Positions 9,885-18,481 of a stretch of DNA of 64,000 nucleotides are shown here, piece after piece. Numbering within the stretch: the stretch's first letter is position 1; the number at the start of each line of letters is the position of its first letter. The translations under genes were made by a program, and so were the position numbers. The DNA lies in NCBI RefSeq assembly GCF_005886875.1, contig NZ_PNBY01000005.1:1-64000 (forward strand), given 5' to 3'. Source of the DNA: Pseudoalteromonas aurantia. Its GTDB lineage: Bacteria > Pseudomonadota > Gammaproteobacteria > Enterobacterales > Alteromonadaceae. Below the pieces are notes generated by a model that saw nothing but the letters and a program-made list of their open reading frames with translations, had not been told where the DNA came from and did not search any database.

Positions 9885-10589
9885 ATGCGATTCAATAAAG
9901 CCCTTAGTAGTATCAGCGTACTCAGTTTTGATCTCGACGACACCCTATATAACAATCATCCAATTATTAAAGCAGCTGTACAAGCACAGCTATCTTATTT
10001 AGCCAATATCGAGCAATGGACGGCACAAGGCCCTAATTTTTGGTCGCATTGTCGTAATGAAACAGCTAAACAGCATCCGACACTCATCGATGATGTGACC
10101 CAGTTGCGTCGCGTGGCTCTGCACTATGGTATGGCACAATTAGGATTCACAGCGCCACAAGCTGAGCAGTATGCACAAGAAGCGTATACCGCATTTAGTC
10201 ATGCCAGAAGTAATATCACCGTAGAGCAACCCGTACTTGAACTCTTGCATACACTGCGTAAAAAATACCGCCTTATCGCCATCACTAACGGCAACGTTGA
10301 GGTCGAAAAATTTAATCTAGCAGGTGAGTTTGATGTAGTGCTAAAAGCAGGGCCTGACGGAGCAGCCAAACCCCATAGTGCACTCTTCGATAAAGCGGCC
10401 ATGATATTAAGTGTTGATAAATCTGAAATCTTGCATATTGGTGATAGCTTAGACAGTGATGTTCAAGGTGCAAATAATGCAGGGTGCCACAGCGTGTGGC
10501 TAAATAATCAGTCATGCCAATACGCCTACAAAGGGTTGCCCCATGTGGAAATAAAAAATATTTATGAATTATATCAATTAGTTGAATAA
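9885..10589 (+). CDS. yigB: HAD-superfamily phosphatase (YigB-like)
   Basis: A 234-aa haloacid-dehalogenase-fold hydrolase. Motif I is FDLDDTLYNN (nucleophile D16, acid D18), motif II is in AITNGN, motif III Lys is in AAKPHSA, and motif IV is HIGDSLDSDVQGA. The E. coli counterpart YigB dephosphorylates FMN and sugar phosphates, and the same position after xerC is conserved. Here the next gene is not uvrD, as in E. coli, but a peptide transporter. The 47-base gap after xerC contains no clear terminator. Confidence 0.9.
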   Translation: MRFNKALSSISVLSFDLDDTLYNNHPIIKAAVQAQLSYLANIEQWTAQGPNFWSHCRNETAKQHPTLIDDVTQLRRVALHYGMAQLGFTAPQAEQYAQEAYTAFSHARSNITVEQPVLELLHTLRKKYRLIAITNGNVEVEKFNLAGEFDVVLKAGPDGAAKPHSALFDKAAMILSVDKSEILHIGDSLDSDVQGANNAGCHSVWLNNQSCQYAYKGLPHVEIKNIYELYQLVE

Positions 10590-10689
10590 CAACTTTTTAG
10601 GTTTAAATAACGCCTTTAGTTGCATTTGTTGCGCATTTAACGTACTAATGGTTCCAAATAATGATAACGATAACAACGGGACTTCACCT

Positions 10690-12171
10690 ATGTCTGCACA
10701 AGATACCGGCTTTTTTGGCCACCCAAAAGGCCTCTCAACCCTCTTTTTTACTGAAATGTGGGAGCGCATGAGCTACTACGGTATGCGTGCTTTACTCGTG
10801 CTCTTTATGACCGCAAGTTTACAAGAGCAAGGCCTAGGCTTTACTGTCGCTTCTGCCGCCGCAATTTACGGTTTGTACACCGGCGCGGTATACTTTCTAG
10901 GGCTACCCGGTGGTTGGATAGCCGACCGTTTGCTCGGTGGTCAAAAAGCAGTCTGGTATGGCGGTGTCATTATCATGATCGGCCATATCATTTTGGCCAT
11001 TCCGTCGACGCACTCCTTCTTTATTGGGCTTATTTTTGTTGCCCTCGGGACTGGGTTACTCAAACCAAATATCAGCGCTATGGTCGGGCAGCTATACAAG
11101 TCTGATGATGAGCGCCGAGACAGTGGTTATGCCATTTACTATATGGGGATCAACTTAGGTTCTGTGATTGGCTATTATGTCTGTGGCTATTTTATGGAGC
11201 ATGTGGGCTGGCATTATGCATTTGGCGCTGCGGCCGTAGGCATGGCAATCGGCTTAATCCAGTACCAACGTACGCTCAGCAATATTGTCACTGTAGGCGA
11301 AAAACCTGCCAACCCACTTGCCCCAAACCATGCCAAACAAGCTTGGCTGGCTATCATTGCAACGCTTGGTGTGATTGCCGGCGTGACAACGTTAACGTAT
11401 TTTGGCGTGATAGTGCTTGAACCCGTGCAACTAGCAAAATATGTCGCAGTGGTCTTTACCTTAGTATTTTTTGTTTACTATGGCCTGATTTACTTTAAAG
11501 GCAACTTGAACGAAGATGAGCAGAAAAAGATGTGGGCACTGTTTTTAGTGTGTATTGCATCAGCTTGCTTTTGGTCTGGTTTTGAACAAGCTGGGTCGTC
11601 ATTGAACCTCTTTGCCCGCGATTATACGGACCGTATGATTGGCACCTTTTCAATACCAACCGCATGGTTCCAATCAGCCAATGCACTCTTTATCATCATC
11701 TTATCGCCTTTCTTTGCCGCGCTTTGGATCAACTTATCAAAACGTATGATTTCGCCTTCCTATAATTTAAAATGTGCGGTTGGTTTAATCATTATGGCCA
11801 GCGGGTTTTTAGTCATGTTTATGGCATCACAGTATGCAGCACAAGGTCTAAAAGTCGCACCTTATTGGCTTATCACCACTTACTTCTTACACACAGTAGG
11901 TGAACTATGTTTAAGCCCTGTCGCACTCAGTGCCGTAAGTAAACTCTCACCTAAACGTTTCGCAGGCCAAATGATGGGCGTCTTTGTTTTAACTTATTCG
12001 ATTGGTAATATTATTTCAGGGCTATTGGCTGGCAACTTCGACCCGAACAAAGTGGATGAAATGCCACACCTTTATCTACAAATCAGTCTTTTCTGTATCG
12101 GGGTAGGTATTATTATTGCCTTGCTGAGCATCAAATCTAAAGTGTGGGAAGGGCAGCAAAAGTTAGCGTAA
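10690..12171 (+). CDS. POT/PTR-family proton-dependent oligopeptide transporter
   Basis: Inner-membrane proton-coupled importer of di- and tripeptides, 493 aa from the chosen start, with about 14 hydrophobic segments. The family motif E-x-x-E-R-x-x-Y-Y is present as EMWERMSYYGMR near residue 20, and the PTR2 signature as AIYYMGINLGS near residue 150. The reading frame is open back to 10582, overlapping yigB, but the homologous N-terminus (MS-x-x-DTGFFGHPKGL) points to the ATG at 10690; another ATG at 10648 lacks a ribosome site. A GC-rich hairpin follows the stop. The fold recalls other marine peptide scavengers, in keeping with the exported peptidases in this window. Confidence 0.93.
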   Translation: MSAQDTGFFGHPKGLSTLFFTEMWERMSYYGMRALLVLFMTASLQEQGLGFTVASAAAIYGLYTGAVYFLGLPGGWIADRLLGGQKAVWYGGVIIMIGHIILAIPSTHSFFIGLIFVALGTGLLKPNISAMVGQLYKSDDERRDSGYAIYYMGINLGSVIGYYVCGYFMEHVGWHYAFGAAAVGMAIGLIQYQRTLSNIVTVGEKPANPLAPNHAKQAWLAIIATLGVIAGVTTLTYFGVIVLEPVQLAKYVAVVFTLVFFVYYGLIYFKGNLNEDEQKKMWALFLVCIASACFWSGFEQAGSSLNLFARDYTDRMIGTFSIPTAWFQSANALFIIILSPFFAALWINLSKRMISPSYNLKCAVGLIIMASGFLVMFMASQYAAQGLKVAPYWLITTYFLHTVGELCLSPVALSAVSKLSPKRFAGQMMGVFVLTYSIGNIISGLLAGNFDPNKVDEMPHLYLQISLFCIGVGIIIALLSIKSKVWEGQQKLA

Positions 12172-12182
12172 CTTAATGTGTG

Positions 12183-12198
12183 GGGGCAGAAATGCCCC
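12183..12198 (+). terminator. Hairpin after the POT transporter
   Basis: Six-base-pair stem GGGGCA/TGCCCC closed by a GAAA loop, 11 bases after the stop, followed by a T-containing but interrupted tail. A plausible weak intrinsic terminator. Confidence 0.55.
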
Positions 12199-12358
12199 TC
12201 ACCCTTTATTACATCAAGTGCCTACTTAAACCACATCTGACACCGCTTAATGTGTTTTAAAACTTTCGTTACACTGGGCGGGTTCAGACTCCAATCTGTC
12301 AGATATTAATGTCTGGCAAATGTGTAAAGACCACATGGACTCGATATAAGGAAACCAA

Positions 12359-13228
12359 ATGAAGAAAGTAATGATAACAGGTGCAACAGGTATGCTAGGT
12401 AGAGCGCTTGTCAATACACTCAAGCCAACTTTTGAAGTCATTGGTACAGGTTTCAGCCGCGCAAGCGACAGTATTTCAAAGCTTGATCTCAATGACCAAG
12501 AAGCTATTTATCAATTTTTAGACACGCATCAGCCTGACATACTGATTCACGCGGCAGCAGAAAGAAAACCCGATGTCTGTGAGCAGTCTCCTGAGCAAAC
12601 GTTGGCTCTGAATGTACAAGCAACACAGTTTCTAGCGCAGCAATGTAAAACCCGGAAAATTCGCCTTATTTTTATCAGTACCGACTATGTATTCGATGGT
12701 ACACAAGCCCCCTATATTGAGAATTCAGCAACTAATCCAATGAATTTTTATGGGCAAAGTAAACAACAAGCTGAGCAAGCCGTATTAGTATGCAGTGAGT
12801 TGCACTCCGTGATCCGCGTACCTGTATTATATGGCGATGTCACCCATTTGGCAGAGTCCGCCGTCACTGTCATTGCAGAACAAATTAATGAAACTATTCC
12901 TTCAGAACATGATCACTGGGCTATTCGCTACCCCACTCATGTAGAAGACATAGCTCTAACACTCAAAGACTTGCTTAAACAGCCTGAAAGTTTAGGTGGC
13001 ATATTTCATATTTCTAATCACCAAGCCATGAGTAAATATGACATGGCCTGTATCATTGCCGAACACCGTAATTATCCACGCTCGTTGTTAACACCACAGC
13101 CCACCCCCAGTCAAACAGCACAAAGACCATATAACTGTGCGCTCAAAGACACCCGCCTCACTAAGCTCGGTATTAGCCATCAACGAGACTTTAGTATTGC
13201 GATTAAACATATTCTTAGTAGCCAATAA
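12359..13228 (+). CDS. RmlD-like NAD(P)-dependent sugar-nucleotide reductase (extended SDR)
   Basis: A 289-aa Rossmann-fold protein of the RmlD/MAT2B branch of extended short-chain dehydrogenases. It begins with the nucleotide motif ITGATGMLGRAL, and carries ILIHAAAERKPDVCE, FISTDYVFDG and the catalytic Y-x-x-x-K as FYGQSKQQ. The family includes dTDP-4-dehydrorhamnose reductase and the regulatory beta subunit of methionine adenosyltransferase; none of the other rhamnose genes is nearby, so the substrate is unknown. AAGGA lies about eight bases before the ATG. The 187 bases upstream hold its promoter region. The glycosyltransferases downstream make a role in a surface glycan possible, but that is only context. 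Confidence 0.82.
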   Translation: MKKVMITGATGMLGRALVNTLKPTFEVIGTGFSRASDSISKLDLNDQEAIYQFLDTHQPDILIHAAAERKPDVCEQSPEQTLALNVQATQFLAQQCKTRKIRLIFISTDYVFDGTQAPYIENSATNPMNFYGQSKQQAEQAVLVCSELHSVIRVPVLYGDVTHLAESAVTVIAEQINETIPSEHDHWAIRYPTHVEDIALTLKDLLKQPESLGGIFHISNHQAMSKYDMACIIAEHRNYPRSLLTPQPTPSQTAQRPYNCALKDTRLTKLGISHQRDFSIAIKHILSSQ

Positions 13229-13289
13229 TATTTTATTTTTGAGTAGATTATAGTGGTCCAAAACAGGGGCACTTTTTATAAGGATGACC

Positions 13290-14417
13290 ATGCGAACAAC
13301 TCATGCTACCGCTTATAGCACTCTATTTTTCAGCATTATCACAATGACTTTAACAGGGTGTCAGCAAGCACCCGTTAATACATTAAATAACCCTGTATTT
13401 AATAAAAACCCTCAAGGGGAATTTACCAACCAATACCCCAGCACCTTCCGAGGTAAGGGTCCGCATCATCCTTATGATGACATTGAATTCCTCAAAGAAG
13501 AGGAAATTAAGCCAGTGGAACCCAGTTTTATCAATGTTGGTTCATTTACGGGATTCAGTAAAAGTGCTGGTTTTAATTATCAAGATTTACTCTACGCTAC
13601 ACCCCGTATCGATGAGCAAGCACGCCAAACACTCACGTGGTTAGGACATGCCAGCTTCCTAGTACAACAGCGCCATGATGATGCGTTTTTAACAGATCCT
13701 GTCTTTGGCGAATTTGATGGTGCCGTTGGCTGGTTAGCCCGAAAAATCAACGACGAAATGGCACGTTTAGGCCCTGCTCCATTTCAGAGTGATGACTTAC
13801 AGTTTGTCGATGGCGCAGTCATTTCACACAATCATTATGACCATCTAAGTGTCGAGACTCTTAATACCCTTGCACAAGGCACAGAGTTATTGCTGCCGCT
13901 GTCAGTCAGCGATCACGTTGACTACACGCAAGGTCCAATCACAGAAATGGACTGGTATACTCAAACCACCATTGGCAAAACTAATGTTCATTTTTTACCT
14001 GCCCATCACTTCTCTCGTCGTGGCTTAAATGACTGGAACGAAACATTGTGGGGCGCGTGGCTATTTGATGATGGCGCACATACTATCTTTTTCGCTGGCG
14101 ATACCGGATATAGTCCCATTTATAAAGATATGAACGCCAAATTTAACGGCTTTGATGTCTGTTTAATGCCGATTGTTGCTTATGATTATACCTATCGTAG
14201 CATTCATTTCGCGCCCGAAGATGCGGTAAAAGCGGCACAAGATTTAGCGTGTAAAGTATTTATACCTTGGGGTTACGGGACGTGGTTATTAGGCTATGAA
14301 CATGTCAATGAACCACTGCGTCGCCTACAAAAGGCATTCGACGATATAAAACCAGATATGGCGTTAAAAATACTTAAAATTGGGGAAAGTGTTCGCTATA
14401 GCGAGCTGCTTAACTAG
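13290..14417 (+). CDS. Metallo-beta-lactamase-fold lipoprotein (NAPE-PLD-like hydrolase)
   Basis: Lipoprotein of 375 aa with lipobox LTGC (Cys24). The mature part is a metallo-beta-lactamase-fold hydrolase: zinc motif ISHNHYDHLS, a His in PAHHFSRRGLND, and FFAGDTGYSP, the arrangement found in the NAPE-PLD/UlaG-like branch. In that branch substrates are N-acyl-phosphatidylethanolamines or related phosphodiesters; the actual substrate here is unknown. The ATG at 13284 is possible, but the one at 13290 has AAGGA five bases ahead. The last 80 bases of this gene are duplicated almost unchanged at 15741-15823, which marks a past rearrangement. Confidence 0.85.
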   Translation: MRTTHATAYSTLFFSIITMTLTGCQQAPVNTLNNPVFNKNPQGEFTNQYPSTFRGKGPHHPYDDIEFLKEEEIKPVEPSFINVGSFTGFSKSAGFNYQDLLYATPRIDEQARQTLTWLGHASFLVQQRHDDAFLTDPVFGEFDGAVGWLARKINDEMARLGPAPFQSDDLQFVDGAVISHNHYDHLSVETLNTLAQGTELLLPLSVSDHVDYTQGPITEMDWYTQTTIGKTNVHFLPAHHFSRRGLNDWNETLWGAWLFDDGAHTIFFAGDTGYSPIYKDMNAKFNGFDVCLMPIVAYDYTYRSIHFAPEDAVKAAQDLACKVFIPWGYGTWLLGYEHVNEPLRRLQKAFDDIKPDMALKILKIGESVRYSELLN

Positions 14418-14429
14418 CACCTAGTTTTA

Positions 14430-14446
14430 AACTGTGTCTCACAGTT
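14430..14446. terminator. Hairpin between convergent genes
   Basis: Perfect seven-base inverted repeat AACTGTG/CACAGTT with a three-base loop, lying between the convergent lipoprotein and glycosyltransferase genes. The flanking T/A runs are short, so this is a weak bidirectional terminator candidate. Confidence 0.45.
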
Positions 14447-15284
14447 AATGGGGCACAAACCAACGACAGCATTGTTTTATCAAAAAATTTGGCAACGGAT
14501 ACTTTTTACATACCACGTTTAAGTAGTCATGCCATGCGTGTGCTTTTAGCGCTTCCATTTTATCTCTTGGCAAAATATTATCATAAAGCGTCGCGAAATC
14601 TTTTAAGAACTGAATATCACGGCGTCGGCTATTTTTTGCGTAGCCCTTACCTGCATAATGAATAAAGTCAGCCTCTAAATAGCCCTCTTTACCAAACATA
14701 TCCATACGATTATAAGTTGTGGCTAACTCTTTATGTTTCAGATCATTTTTAAATATTTGATAATTAAAAAACGTCTGTTCATAGAAACGAATATGATTAC
14801 ACACTGATTGCAATCCAGCTAAATCAGCATAGTCGAATAGTTTGCATCCTTGTGATACTAACATAACCCCTACATTATAATAAATGACGCCCTCACACTG
14901 CATTGGCCAATTTAAAAGACCCAACTTATTTTCGATCAACTGACGTTCAAATTGACGATCGCATATAGCACCTTCATTAAGCATATATATCACCATAGGA
15001 TCCGTGTATTGTTTAAATATATCCTGTGCACTTGGTGAAATTAAAATATCAGCGTCTAAATATAATACTCTGTCATACTCCTTGAGTAACTCGCCGATTC
15101 GCAGCTTTTCAGCCCACGCCGGATTTGCACCATAGTGAGGGTCATGAATATTAATTGGATAATGTAACTCGTCGGAAACAATCAAATCGGCTCCAACTTT
15201 GTCAGCATAATGCTTAAAACTTAAGATTGCAGCTTGATACATTGGGTTATCGCCAATCGCGAGCGTAAATATCGCTTTTTTCAC
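14445..15284 (-). CDS. Family 8-type glycosyltransferase
   Basis: A 279-aa GT-A-fold glycosyltransferase resembling CAZy family GT8: residues from the N-terminus form the nucleotide-sugar fold (FTLAIGDNPMYQ), and the metal-binding DxD is in VLYLDADILI. GT8 members transfer glucose or galactose to LPS cores or other acceptors; donor and acceptor are unknown here. Translation starts at a GTG with AGGA five bases upstream. The first 28 codons and the upstream spacer recur, slightly diverged, at 17037-17162, so a second copy once existed. The gene is convergent with the MBL lipoprotein and divergent from an rluF fragment. Confidence 0.82.
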   Translation of the reverse strand: MKKAIFTLAIGDNPMYQAAILSFKHYADKVGADLIVSDELHYPINIHDPHYGANPAWAEKLRIGELLKEYDRVLYLDADILISPSAQDIFKQYTDPMVIYMLNEGAICDRQFERQLIENKLGLLNWPMQCEGVIYYNVGVMLVSQGCKLFDYADLAGLQSVCNHIRFYEQTFFNYQIFKNDLKHKELATTYNRMDMFGKEGYLEADFIHYAGKGYAKNSRRRDIQFLKDFATLYDNILPRDKMEALKAHAWHDYLNVVCKKYPLPNFLIKQCCRWFVPH

Positions 15285-15640
15285 AAAAATCCTGTTATGT
15301 TATCAAAAAGGTGACTCATAATTATTCAAATCAATAAGTTAAACAACCCCGTATTACAAGTTCATACATTTTTTTGCTCACGACTAACTCAATTCAACCT
15401 GATCCACTCTCAGGTATAATATAGCCGTTATCACACAGCATTAAACACAACGAAAGAAACATCATGCCTAAACCAATTCGCTTAGCTAAATTTTTAGGCC
15501 ATGCAGGTGTGTGCTCTCGCCGCCAAGCATCAAGATTAATTTATACGGGAAAAGTAACCGTAATCGATAAATTAGCAGATCACATCGATCATGTCACTGC
15601 ACAAGGTGTAGTGCGCGTGCGAGGCAAAGCGATCACAGAC
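15183..15640. repeat. Duplicated block, copy A (glycosyltransferase start to rluF start)
   Basis: About 455 bases covering the 5' end of the GT8 gene, the divergent spacer and the S4-domain region of rluF. It lines up with 17060-17515 with scattered substitutions, including the same TATAAT box (15415-15420 here). The GT8 gene of this copy is intact while its rluF is cut short; in copy B the reverse is true. Confidence 0.9.
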
Positions 15641-15658
15641 TTACGTACAATCCAATGA
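15464..15658 (+). pseudogene. Truncated rluF copy (S4 domain only)
   Basis: A 64-codon frame encoding only the N-terminal S4 RNA-binding domain of the pseudouridine synthase whose full copy is at 17343. The first 57 or so residues align (MPKPIRLAKFLGHAGVCSRRQ in both), with substitutions such as Gly-Lys for Gly-Glu and Ile-Asp for Asn-Gly. Similarity ends at GKAIT, after which the frame runs into the palindromic repeat and stops. No catalytic domain remains. It keeps a promoter and ribosome site, so a short S4 peptide could still be made, but I read it as a remnant. Confidence 0.88.
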
Positions 15659-15740
15659 TGATATTTCGCTCAATATCAAGGCGCTTTTATGCAGTAATAG
15701 CGGGCTATTACAAATGAAAGCAACGCCGAGAGTGAGAAAA
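15645..15740. repeat. Nested palindromic repeat element, copy 1
   Basis: A roughly 95-base element shared with 63795-63889. The inner stem is GTAATAG/CTATTAC (15694-15700 with 15705-15711) around a CGGG loop; the outer arm that is perfect in copy 2 is degraded on the left here. It joins the end of the truncated rluF to the duplicated tail of the MBL lipoprotein gene with nothing in between. Confidence 0.85.
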
Positions 15741-15823
15741 AGGTATTCGACGATATAAAACCAGATATGGCGTTAAAAATACTTAAAATTGGGGAAAGTG
15801 TTCGCTATAGCGATCTGCTTTAA
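15741..15823 (+). pseudogene. Duplicated 3' tail of the MBL lipoprotein gene
   Basis: Bases 15741-15823 repeat 14332-14414, the last codons of the MBL lipoprotein gene, with only a few differences near the two ends. There is no start or upstream coding region, so it is a fragment. The near-identity suggests a recent event compared with the more diverged GT8/rluF duplication. Confidence 0.9.
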
Positions 15824-15960
15824 GTGTACATTAACAATCAACATAGAAATCACCACCGTATTATGCAATTTCACATAGTACGGTAGTGTATCTAGAGAAA
15901 ACACTCAAAACCTTTAATTAATACCAAACATTCAATAAACCTTCATTTAATTCGTGTAAT

Positions 15961-16773
15961 CTAGTGCACTTTATCTTGAAGCCACCTTAAAAAAGGTCTT
16001 CTCGCCCTAATTCCTTTAGATAAAAAAGGAGACTCCAATAGTTTTTGTACAGAGTTATTTTCAACCTCTCGTTTGAGCTCTTCATGAATAAATAATCTTG
16101 GTTTTTTATGCCAGTAGTGATATACATCACCATCACCAACTGTCAATATGTTTCCTTTTTGCATTAATAATAAACCTAATGCAAATTGCTCAGCCGTATG
16201 AAATGTAATAACTTGGCTAATTTCTTCCATTAACCATAGCGCAGTATCAAAAATATCTAAATGGGATTGGTCTACACCAATAAATCCAGAGTTATACATA
16301 GGGTCTGATTTTGAAATATGGTAATCTCCATATTCGGGATGGCTAAAGGTCCGGTCTAAAGCATTTTTGTATTGACGCGAAAAACGTTTTTTACTTAAGT
16401 GCCCCTCTAACTTATGTAAAACACTTTGCTTACTCGAAATCTCATTAAAGTAATGCATAATGTTCTTTTTTACTAACGTATCAGAATCCAAGAAAATCGC
16501 TACTTTAACGTAATTTTCCAACAAATAGCGTAACCCACTTAACTTCAGCCGAAAATGGTAATCTGATTTACTTAACCATTGAGACTTCAAAGCATCATCT
16601 AATTTTACTATTGTGACTTGTTCCGTTTCACTAAAAAAATCAGGCATTTCAGCTAACACAATGACTTTGGCATTAGGGTTATGTAATAGGAGTGTAGAAA
16701 TACTGCCTATTGCTTCATTGTAATGCCGTAATTGTTTACCATATAAAACATATACAAATCCTTTTTCGATCAC
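15961..16773 (-). CDS. Putative glycosyltransferase, GT-A fold (GT8-like)
   Basis: A 270-aa protein that reads as a nucleotide-sugar transferase: the N-terminus KGFVYVLYG plus HYNEAIGSISTLL, a DxD metal site in AIFLDSDTLVKKN, MYNSGFIGVDQ and FHTAEQFALGLLL are the pattern of GT8-like enzymes. It is only distantly similar to the neighbour at 14445. Translation begins at GTG, preceded by a G-rich stretch. The gene and its flanks are visibly richer in A and T than the surrounding genes and lie between two halves of a duplicated locus, which suggests it was acquired there. Donor and acceptor are unknown. Confidence 0.7.
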   Translation of the reverse strand: MIEKGFVYVLYGKQLRHYNEAIGSISTLLLHNPNAKVIVLAEMPDFFSETEQVTIVKLDDALKSQWLSKSDYHFRLKLSGLRYLLENYVKVAIFLDSDTLVKKNIMHYFNEISSKQSVLHKLEGHLSKKRFSRQYKNALDRTFSHPEYGDYHISKSDPMYNSGFIGVDQSHLDIFDTALWLMEEISQVITFHTAEQFALGLLLMQKGNILTVGDGDVYHYWHKKPRLFIHEELKREVENNSVQKLLESPFLSKGIRARRPFLRWLQDKVH

Positions 16774-17036
16774 CTTAACCCCCTCTCCTTTGTCCGTATT
16801 TCGTAATACAACACTTATAAAATAACTAAAACCCCTTATAACTGAGAATTATAACATGATCGAGAATAGAATAAATCTTTAAATAACAAGGCTATAACTA
16901 AATTTTTTGCCGCTTATTAACCGAATAAGCATTACGCCTAATTCGGAACAATCACTGCACAAAATTCAACCACATTAGAAAGTGAGAGAATGTGCCTAAC
17001 TTCTAATGGAGCCCTCACAAACCTCAGCATTGTTTG

Positions 17037-17162
17037 ATCAACCAATGAAACAATCAAATCAACTTCATCTCCAACTTTGTCAGCATAATGCTTAAAACTT
17101 AAGATTACAGCTTGATACATTGGGTTATCGCCAATCGCGAGCGTAACTATCGCTTTTTTCAC
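17037..17162 (-). pseudogene. GT8 glycosyltransferase 5' fragment
   Basis: The start of a second copy of the GT8 gene at 14445: MKKAIVTLAIGDNPMYQA is followed by the same SFKHYADKVG and DLIVS segments, with a small insertion after KVG. Similarity then ends and the frame drifts to a stop at about 16938. It has the same GTG start and AGGA as the intact gene. Part of copy B of the duplicated block. Confidence 0.88.
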
Positions 17163-17515
17163 AAAAATCCTGTTGCGCTATCGAAACCCAAAATAAATAA
17201 ACATTAAAATCAATAATTTAAATAGCTATACATTACAAGTTCATACAATTTTTTGCTCATGATTAACTCAATTCAATCTGATCCACTCTCAGGTATAATA
17301 TTTCTGTTATCACACTGTTTTAAACACAACGAAGGAACCATCATGCCTAAACCAATACGCTTAGCTAAATTTTTAGGCCATGCAGGCGTGTGCTCGCGCC
17401 GTCAGGCATCACGGTTAATTGATGCGGGAGAAGTCACCGTCAACGGTAAATTAGCAAATCACATTGATCATGTTACCGCACAAGACATCGTTATCGTGCA
17501 AGGCAAAGCGATCAC
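17060..17515. repeat. Duplicated block, copy B
   Basis: Counterpart of 15183-15640. The divergent spacer between the GT8 fragment and rluF is conserved, including the sequence around the TATAAT box. Confidence 0.9.
17271..17299 (+). promoter_or_regulatory. rluF promoter candidate
   Basis: A perfect -10 box TATAAT at 17294-17299 with a poor -35 (ATTCAA, 17-base spacer). The -10 and its left flank are conserved in the duplicated copy at 15415-15420, which supports function. The rluF ATG follows 44 bases after the -10. Confidence 0.6.
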
Positions 17516-18041
17516 GACCTTGCCCGAGAAGGTACTCTACGCTTATCACAAACCTGTTGGCGTTGACTGCAAACTTAATATCGACGATCCAACTAGCCTT
17601 ATTCATTGCCTCCCTGGCGCACCACGTGTTTATCCCATTGGTCGGTTAGATAAAGATTCTCGAGGGTTATTACTACTTACCAATGACGGTGCCTTATGCC
17701 AATATATGTTGCACCCTGAGCATCATCAAAAAAAGGAATATTGGGTAGAAGTTGACCGACCTATTGACCCATCTTTTTGTCAAAAAATGGCAAATGGCGT
17801 GCCTATTAATGGGCAAATAACCCTGCCGTGTGATGTTGAATTATTAACACCCACGCGCTTCAAAATAACCCTACAACAAGGACTAAATCGCCAAATACGC
17901 AAAATGAGCCATTACTGTGGCTATCGCGTGATTGATTTATTTAGAGTCAAAATAGCGGGCTTTACCCTACAACCAAATAACTTAACTGAAGGTGCTTACC
18001 AACGCATTTCTCAATCAGAACTTAGCATTGTACAAAAATAA
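17343..18041 (+). CDS. rluF: 23S rRNA pseudouridine synthase, RluF type
   Basis: A 232-aa pseudouridine synthase of the RsuA/RluF group: N-terminal S4 RNA-binding domain (residues 4-50), then the catalytic domain with the active-site aspartate in IGRLDKDSRGLLLLTNDG and the C-terminal QGLNRQIRKMSHYCGY motif. GRLDKDS and GLNRQIRKM match RluF (which modifies 23S U2604 in E. coli) better than RluB or RluE. An in-frame opening extends to 17253, but the ATG at 17343 has AAGGA seven bases upstream and matches the duplicated copy. This is the intact member of the duplicated pair. Confidence 0.88.
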   Translation: MPKPIRLAKFLGHAGVCSRRQASRLIDAGEVTVNGKLANHIDHVTAQDIVIVQGKAITTLPEKVLYAYHKPVGVDCKLNIDDPTSLIHCLPGAPRVYPIGRLDKDSRGLLLLTNDGALCQYMLHPEHHQKKEYWVEVDRPIDPSFCQKMANGVPINGQITLPCDVELLTPTRFKITLQQGLNRQIRKMSHYCGYRVIDLFRVKIAGFTLQPNNLTEGAYQRISQSELSIVQK

Positions 18042-18102
18042 ACCTTGATCTTTTGAACTACAAGCGTAATCTAAACACATTGATTACACTTGTAGGCAAA
18101 AA

Positions 18103-18480
18103 ATGATTGAATTATCTAAGGCCGAATTCTCGGTGATGGAAGCACTTTGGCAAGGTTACCCAGCTAAAGCCAGTGACATTATTAAGCGCTTAAGCGACGA
18201 CACGCAATGGCACGAAAAAACCATTAAAACTCTGGTGAGTCGACTCGTTAAAAAGCAGGCGGTTACTTTTGAAAAGCAAGGCCGGGAATACATCTACACG
18301 CCCACCATTGAACGAGATGATTATACCCAAAAAGAAAGCCGAAGCTTTATTCAACGACTATTCCAAGGCCGTATCGCACCGTTAGTCAGTGGGTTTGCCA
18401 AAACACACCCCCTCTCACAAACCGATATTGATGAGTTAAAAAACGTCATAAAAGAGTGGGAAGACAAGCAAGGAAAGTAA
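18103..18480 (+). CDS. BlaI/MecI/CopY-family repressor
   Basis: A 125-aa winged-helix repressor. The N-terminal part (LSKAEFSVMEALWQ, then TIKTLVSRLVKKQAV) is the BlaI DNA-binding domain; the C-terminal helices (about 75-125) are the dimerisation and cleavage region. In BlaI/MecI systems a membrane peptidase inactivates the repressor on signal; the next gene, one base away, encodes such a peptidase. Its operator is probably in the spacer upstream of 18103, though I did not identify a clear inverted repeat. Target genes beyond its own operon are unknown. Confidence 0.93.
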   Translation: MIELSKAEFSVMEALWQGYPAKASDIIKRLSDDTQWHEKTIKTLVSRLVKKQAVTFEKQGREYIYTPTIERDDYTQKESRSFIQRLFQGRIAPLVSGFAKTHPLSQTDIDELKNVIKEWEDKQGK

Positions 18481-18481
18481 T

